Positions 58,685 to 64,000 of a DNA stretch of 64,000 nucleotides are shown here, in pieces (position 1 is the first letter of the stretch; every line of letters starts with the position of its first letter). Source of the stretch: Maratus speciosus. Lineage: Eukaryota; Arthropoda; Arachnida; Araneae; Salticidae. The notes beneath the pieces are model-generated. The model saw only the letters and a program-made list of their open reading frames with translations. It was not told the origin of the DNA and made no database searches. The translations under genes were made by a program, and so were the position numbers. Location of the stretch: NCBI GenBank assembly GCA_963932465.1, contig OZ010796.1:73783974-73847973 (forward strand). The letters are read 5' to 3'.

Positions 58685-58961
58685 ACTAAAAATATTTAAC
58701 TGCCGTACTTTAAATTTTAATACGTCGCTTTCTCAAGTTTTCAAGATTTATTTTCAGGATATTGAATCATAAACTGGGGATGTTGTACGATAGGGCGTCG
58801 TTACATGCTTGATTGTTTTTACACAGGATTTCTATAGATTCTCTTATAGTGCATGCGTAATAACTGGATGTTGGGAATATGATTTTTGCATGATCAAAAT
58901 CTATTGCGATATTCTGATTGAAACTTAAACGATTGACGGAATGACACAAAAGAAAAATCAA
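58685..58961 (-). pseudogene. Penelope-like element C-terminal fragment, copy 1 (minus)
   Basis: Read from about 58961 down, the frame gives NQNIAIDFDHAKIIFPTSSY, then ACTIRESIEILCKNN and ALSYNIPSL before a stop at 58767. IDF..AKII....YY..TIRE(S/A)IEI with a final YN(I/L)P is the end of the GIY-YIG domain region in Penelope-like retroelements. After the stop the sequence continues as an inverted copy of 59212-59277 (CCTGAAAATAAAT and TTAAATTTAAAGTACGGCAG read here reversed). It is truncated and surely inactive. Confidence 0.5.
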
Positions 58962-59019
58962 AGAAAGGATAAAAGAACATAAAGCAGAGATAAAATTTTG
59001 TCGTCAACCCACAACTCAC

Positions 59020-59277
59020 TCTCGTTTAAGTTTCTATCAGAATATCGCAATAGATTTTGATCATGCAAAAATCATTTTCCCAACATCCAATTATTACGCA
59101 TCCACTATAAGAGAATCCATAGAAAACCTGTGTAAAAACAATCAAGTATATAGCGACGCCCTATCGTACAATATCCCCAGTTTATGCTTCAATATCCTGA
59201 AAATAAATACTGAAAACTGGAGCAAAGTTACGTATTAAAATTTAAAGTACGGCAGTTAAATATTTTCTGCTACCCAT
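59020..59277 (+). pseudogene. Penelope-like element C-terminal fragment, copy 2 (plus)
   Basis: YQNIAIDFDHAKIIFPTSNY, ASTIRESIENLCKNNQ and DALSYNIPSLCFNILK are open to TAA at 59236-59238. It is an inverted copy of 58685-58961 at about 90% identity, with about 60 bp between the two diverging arms. Downstream sequence to about 59530, including two TGACGTA words and TTTTAAATAAAATG, may be its 3' tail. Confidence 0.5.
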
Positions 59278-60238
59278 GAAAAGTGACGTATGAGAACAGA
59301 GTGATGTCATAAAATAAATGGAACTGTAATTAATCATAATATATATTTCCTTTGCTGCTGCTACTTCTACTTTCAACTCTGGTAATTATTGGTTCTCTCA
59401 TCTTCAAAACAAAGTGACGTATTTGTATAAATAAACAACATTTAGTTATTAAGATATTCTCTGATGATGAGCTTGGAAAGCTTGAAAGTACTAAGAAGTT
59501 TTAAATAAAATGTATATTTTAAACTTGTAAAAAACTTTTTCATCGCTTTAGTCGCCTTTTAAGTAAGACTGTGGGCTTTTTTAAGTTCACATTATATATT
59601 TTATCCATCATCAATTTATAACATTTATAACTAGAAATTAAAAATAGTTTTTCTTTACTTTCTTTTATAAGCATAAAATGTTCATCTTGAAAATTGCGCC
59701 TATTCTTTTAATGTATTTCATGTTTTTCCCAAAAATTTCCGTATTAATTTGACATCGAATTCGATTATCAAAAATGTACAGATTTTTTCCACTTGGTAGA
59801 AAGCGCAAACAAACGAATTTTTTTCAAAAAGACATACTTTTTTTGTCACTTTTTTAAGATAAGGCAACTAGAAAGAAAAAATAAACATTATTTAATTTCT
59901 TATTTTAGAATTTAAAATTTTATTTCTCAACGCATAATCGTAAATTAATTAAAATTAAATTACTATTTCATAAGAATGTTTTTTTTTTTATACATAAAAC
60001 TTTTCATCCTTTTTATTTCTAATTTTTTTTTAAATTTTAATTCGGTAATAAAAACTGTTTTCGGAAACAAAAAGTGGAGAAATTATATTTCTAAATTAGA
60101 TGACGCATGTTTTCATTTCCATAAGTCTTTATCCATCAAATTAAGGTGTTTGTGGTTTAGATGTAAGTAAATTATGTTATTTGGATATTAGAATAGGTGT
60201 CGATTTCAGAGATTTTTAGGGAGTAAGTGGCTTCTTAA

Positions 60239-60928
60239 AGCGACAGTGGACGTTCAAAATCGCAAAAAACATTAAAAAAAATCATTTTTTGTTTTTTCGA
60301 AAAAATGTTCCGGCAATCTTCTACTTTCAAATAAAAAAAAAATTATTCAAATCTGATAATTTTTTTGCAGAGATACAGCTGTTTTTCTAACATAAACAAT
60401 CGTTAATCTGCACTTAAAATAAAACTTTAAATCCAATTTTCTCAAAATGAGAATTTTCGCCGACTGAGTAAGTTCAAAAGGCTCCATTCGTCTTAATTTT
60501 ATACTAATTTTTATAATACTTGTTAATATTGCTGTGGATATACTTTATTACAAAACTTGCTATTAATATGTGTAAAAAAAAAAAAAAAAAAGTAATATTT
60601 TATCCGAAATGAACAATATTATATGTTTATAATTATTTTCTGCCAAATTACTTAGTATAATTTTAAAATGTATACCAATTCTTGATGTAATATCATAAAT
60701 CTATCACAAAAAAAATTAGAAGTTTCTGAAACAAAATTTAATGCGCATGGATCATTTTTAATTTGTATCACTAATTAGCATATTATTCATTAATTACTCA
60801 TTTGCATATTAATATTTTTTAATGAAATTAAGAAATTTTCTTAATTGTTGCACAAATTATATGTGTATTAAATTTCAAAACGATTGAGCAAAAACTGTAG
60901 AAAATGTTTTTGAACGTCCACTGTCGCC
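60239..60928. mobile_element. TTAA-flanked MITE, family D
   Basis: It is 690 bp between TTAA at 60235-60238 and 60929-60932. The ends are AGCGACAGTGGACGTTCAAA and, reversed, GGCGACAGTGGACGTTCAAA, identical over 21 bp except the first base. It is non-coding. The interior has AATATTAATATGC-rich words and an A run. Confidence 0.85.
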
Positions 60929-60932
60929 TTAA

Positions 60933-61429
60933 TCTGAAAATGCCAGTTGCTAAACTGCGAAAGAAACGCATAAAACTAATAACGTTTATGTGTGAAAAAA
61001 ATTCAGGAATACAAAGTGAAAAATAATTTATTTAATATATACACATGTACAACAAAATACATACAAATTACATCAAAATTGTGTACTGTAATCACATAAT
61101 TCTTTTAACGTGGATATAAATTAAGTGTAACATTAATATTGAACTATGTAGGGTCAGAAGATTAATCTGAGCAGGATACATGTTACAAAAAATATGTATA
61201 AAGTAAGCAATCATGGTAGTGGGGAATATTAGAAAAGCAGTATTTCTTTTTTTCAATTTGTCACACAAGAGTACATATAAAAAATTGTGAATGTGTGATA
61301 TTTTGATAAATTTTGCATTATAAGAAACAAAATACAGTTTAAACCTTTTTTTTTTCAAGAACACACAAGAAAAATTATTAAAAAAAAAAAAAAATCTTAT
61401 CACCGTCTAATTATAGAGGTGATTGTATT
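60933..61429. other. AT-rich DNA, no gene seen
   Basis: A minus-strand frame at 61092-61403 is low in complexity and hydrophobic by AT composition. It is not supported. Confidence 0.4.
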
Positions 61430-61965
61430 CCCAATTTTTCGAAAATTTAAGGCTTTCGGTTCTCAAAACTCTGACATTAAAAATGTAACGCAACAATATC
61501 GCCAATTTCGACAAACGGTCGCCAAAAACTCAATTTCTTCAATCGTTCGCAGAAAAAATCATCAATTTGGTCAGAGGAACGGGGAAAAATATGAATGTAG
61601 CAAAAATATTGCAAATAAATGCAAATTTCGTCAAGCAATCGCGGAAAAAATGCAAATTTCACCAATTTCGCCTAGGGATCAGGGGAAGGAACGCGGATTT
61701 TGTCAAAAAATCCCGAAAGAAGAAACTAATTTCATCAAAGCATCGCGAAAAAGAAAACTAATTTCGTTAAAGGATCGCAAAAAATCCCTCAAATTTCGTC
61801 AAAGGATCGCGAAAAAAAACGCGAATTACATCAAAACATCGCAAAAAACCTGAATTTCTTCACAAGAAGAAAAAAAAGCGAATTTCGACAAAGTATCGCG
61901 AAAAAACTCGAATTTTGTGAAAGGGTCGCAGAAATATACGAATTTCATCAAAAGGTCATGAAAAA
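61430..61965 (+). repeat. Minisatellite of about 33 bp units (AATTTCGTCAAAGGATCGCG)
   Basis: About 15 degenerate units of the form AATTTCGTCAAAGGATCGCG plus AAAAAA and a variable TGC. The first units are diverged and the middle is more regular. A 144-codon frame (61419-61853), rich in K, R and Q, exists only because the unit lacks stop codons in that frame. A related tract (TTCGTCAAGAAAATCGG) is at about 17390. Confidence 0.8.
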
Positions 61966-62263
61966 ATGCATAATTAGCGCATGTAGGGCCCTCTTTGCTG
62001 TAACCTTTTTAGAAAATCTGCTGCTGATATCAGATTTTTGCTTCTCTAATTGCATATATATTCAATTTAATTGTTGGTATATTCTTATAGAATAAATAGT
62101 ATCATTTATAATGAAATAAAAACTTTATCTGCTTACCAAAATGTAGATTTATAAAATTGTATGCTCATAAAAAATATGTTTTATATGTCTCGTTATATAC
62201 TTTAAAATTTCAATTCAAAACAGAGAGTAGGAACTCAAGAACTAATAGAAAATGGAAAACTGA
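61966..62263. other. AT-rich DNA between two repeats
   Basis: No gene or clear repeat boundary seen. Confidence 0.4.
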
Positions 62264-63716
62264 TAATAGTCCAGGCAATAGGGAATTTTACCTAGCAAAA
62301 TTAATGGTAGTACTGGAAATCGGCTTTCTAGATGTTTTTTGGGTCGCTGAATCCGAAATTGTAACTTCCCACCAAAATTTCCCCCGGCAACCTCCCCAAA
62401 TTTTGGTAAAAAGCCCTCCCAAAAAAGGATTTTATTAAAAAAATCAATTTTTTTGTTGTTTTAGAGAAAAAGTATCTAGAAATTCAGAAAGTAGACAAAA
62501 TTTCCAACAAATTAGATATATGACATTATGACTTAGGATGAAGGGGAAGGGTGGATCTACCTCAGTACATGCGCGTGGTGCTGCGTGAACTAAGTTGCGC
62601 AATTCCACTTAACCACTCACACGTTTACATTCGCCCTCCCATCTCCCCTCCAAACTTTCTCTATAAGGTTTACTTTAAGATTTTTGGGTCACTGAATCCG
62701 AATTTTTAACTTTCCCCCAAAATTACCCCCCCCCCCCAAACAGTTGTTCTTAACTTAAATTTCTTATTGTTTTAGGGGAAAAGCATTACAAAATTCAGAA
62801 ACTAGACAAAATTTGCAACAAATAGGATATATGACATTATGAACGGGGAGGGTGAGGGCTGCCTCTGAACATGCACTGCGGCACCACTTGCACTAAATTA
62901 TGAAGTCCAGGCAATAGGGGATTTTATCTGGCAAAATTAATACTAGTTCTGGATTTCGACTCACTTTATGTTTTTTGGGTCGCTGAATCCGAATTTGTAA
63001 CTTCCCACCAAAATTTCATCCGGCAACCCCCCAAAAAATTGATTTTTTGAAAAAATTTGGTTTTTGAGAAAAGCGCGCGGGGAATGTGTCGAGGCAGCCC
63101 CTCTCTCCCCGTTTATCCTACATCATAATGTCATATATCCTATTTGTTGAAAATTTTGTCTAGTTTTTGAATTTCGTAATGCTTTTCCCCTAAAACAATA
63201 AGAAATTTAAGTTAAAAACAACTATTTGGGGGGTTTGGGGGGGGGGAGAAAATTTTGAGGGTAAGTTAAAAATTCCGATTCAGCGACCCAAAAAACTTTA
63301 AGTAAACCTTATAGAGAATGTTCGGAGGGAAGATGGGAGGGCTAATGTAAACGTGTGAGTGGTTAAGTGGCATTGTGCAACTTAGTCCACGCAGCACTGC
63401 GGCGCATGTTCCGAGGTAGATCCCCCCCTTCCCCTTCATCCTAAGTCCTAATGTCATATATCTAATTTGTTGCAAATTTTGTCTACTTTCTGAATTTCTA
63501 GCTACTTTCCCCCTAAAACATTAACAAAAATTTTTAATAAAAACCTTTTTTGGGGGGATTTTTACCAAAATTTGGGGGGTTGCCGGGGAAAATTTTGGTG
63601 GGAAGTTACAAATTTGGATTCAGCGACCCAAAAAACATCTAGAAAGCCGATTTCTAGTACTACCATTAATTTTGCTAGGTAGAGTCCCTATACGGTCTCT
63701 ATTGCCTGGACTATAA
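62264..63716. mobile_element. Large inverted repeat with an extra internal unit
   Basis: TAGTCCAGGCAATAGGG at the left is mirrored by ATTGCCTGGACTATA at the right. The arms (about 62264-62900 and 63080-63716) share GTTTTTTGGGTCGCTGAATC, TAACTTCCCACCAAAATTT, CCCCGGCAACC, ATGACATTATGACTTAGGAT, and CCACTTAACCACTCACACGT then TTACAT. A third, direct, truncated unit starts at 62907 (TCCAGGCAATAGGGGATTTT) and runs into the centre. Runs of C and G (62728-62738, 63229-63246) mirror each other. It is non-coding. Confidence 0.8.
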
Positions 63717-64000
63717 CTTGAACTTGAACTATTAATTATGAAGGTTTGATTTTAAAAAACATACATATAGAAGTTTATCGAGGATCTTATACACTTATAA
63801 TCAGAGTAAAAATATTTTTATAATTTCTTTCAATATGTGCGTGTGAATTGTTCAAACAATAAAAATGTATTCTCAATAAAATTAATATTTCGTATTTCAT
63901 TTTTAAAAAATTATATCCATAAAGAGTACACACAAAAATATTGTATTCATAAATGTTTTAAGGAAATTGAGTGAAATTCAATGCGCGCAATATAGACAGT
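63717..64000. other. AT-rich window end, no gene seen
   Basis: No open frame or repeat is recognised in the last 280 bases. Confidence 0.4.

Noticed and set aside
59463..59510. CTGATGA followed by AGCTTGGAAAGCT and GAAA as a hammerhead ribozyme
   Set aside because: The core words and a stem II are present, and Penelope-like elements can carry hammerheads, but I could not form a stem III longer than three pairs or a matching stem I.
61419..61853. 144-codon basic open frame
   Set aside because: It coincides with a 33-bp minisatellite; the repeated K/R/Q pattern is the unit translated.

Overview
The window is a stretch of AT-rich animal nuclear DNA. There are GT-AG introns of about 1 to 8 kb, no operons, many poly-A tracts and a dense layer of small transposable elements. 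An arthropod is likely. A spider or other chelicerate is my guess from the overall texture, but nothing here proves it.

Only one host gene is supported. The last four coding exons of an SLC18B1-like major facilitator transporter lie on the + strand at 6456-6551, 7561-7635, 15672-15765 and 18538-18681. Their phases join without a break, and the order of conserved segments matches animal SLC18B1. The 5' exons are outside the window or not recognisable in 1-6455. The introns and the DNA after the stop codon are filled with mobile elements.

The rest is a transposon landscape. The most complete element is a Tigger/pogo DNA transposon at 50089-52202. It has CAGT terminal inverted repeats, TA target duplications and a minus-strand DDD transposase broken by one extra base. 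Around it are several groups of non-autonomous elements. (1) TTAA-flanked, piggyBac-like elements, including unrelated families of 690-754 bp (2073-2826, 12008-12698, 18895-20369, 19114-19865, 23386-24077, 60239-60928) and small ones of 200-400 bp. (2) TAA/TTA-flanked PIF/Harbinger-like elements (31521-31740, 36697-37500, 45027-45922). (3) TA-flanked mariner/pogo-like elements (3015-3588, 41689-41864, 54290-55556 with 54932-55477 nested in it). (4) Two Helitron/Helentron-like elements with internal tandem repeats (30031-31073 and about 46085-46979). (5) A tRNA-Ser-like SINE with a perfect 13-bp target duplication (49403-49636). (6) An LTR on the minus strand (33320-33795). (7) Two head-to-head Penelope-like 3' fragments (58685-59277).

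Several tandem arrays are also present: about 327 bp units at 26450-28560, about 361 bp units at 35486-36575, 100-185 bp units at 55930-56560, and about 33 bp units at 61430-61965. There are large foldback structures at 6667-7113, 38851-41339 and 62264-63716. Nesting gives a relative insertion history at several sites. Two insertions (4526-4781 and 30031-31073) can be compared with an uninterrupted copy of their target inside the same window. I see no CRISPR array, no intact functional tRNA and no convincing new protein-coding system.
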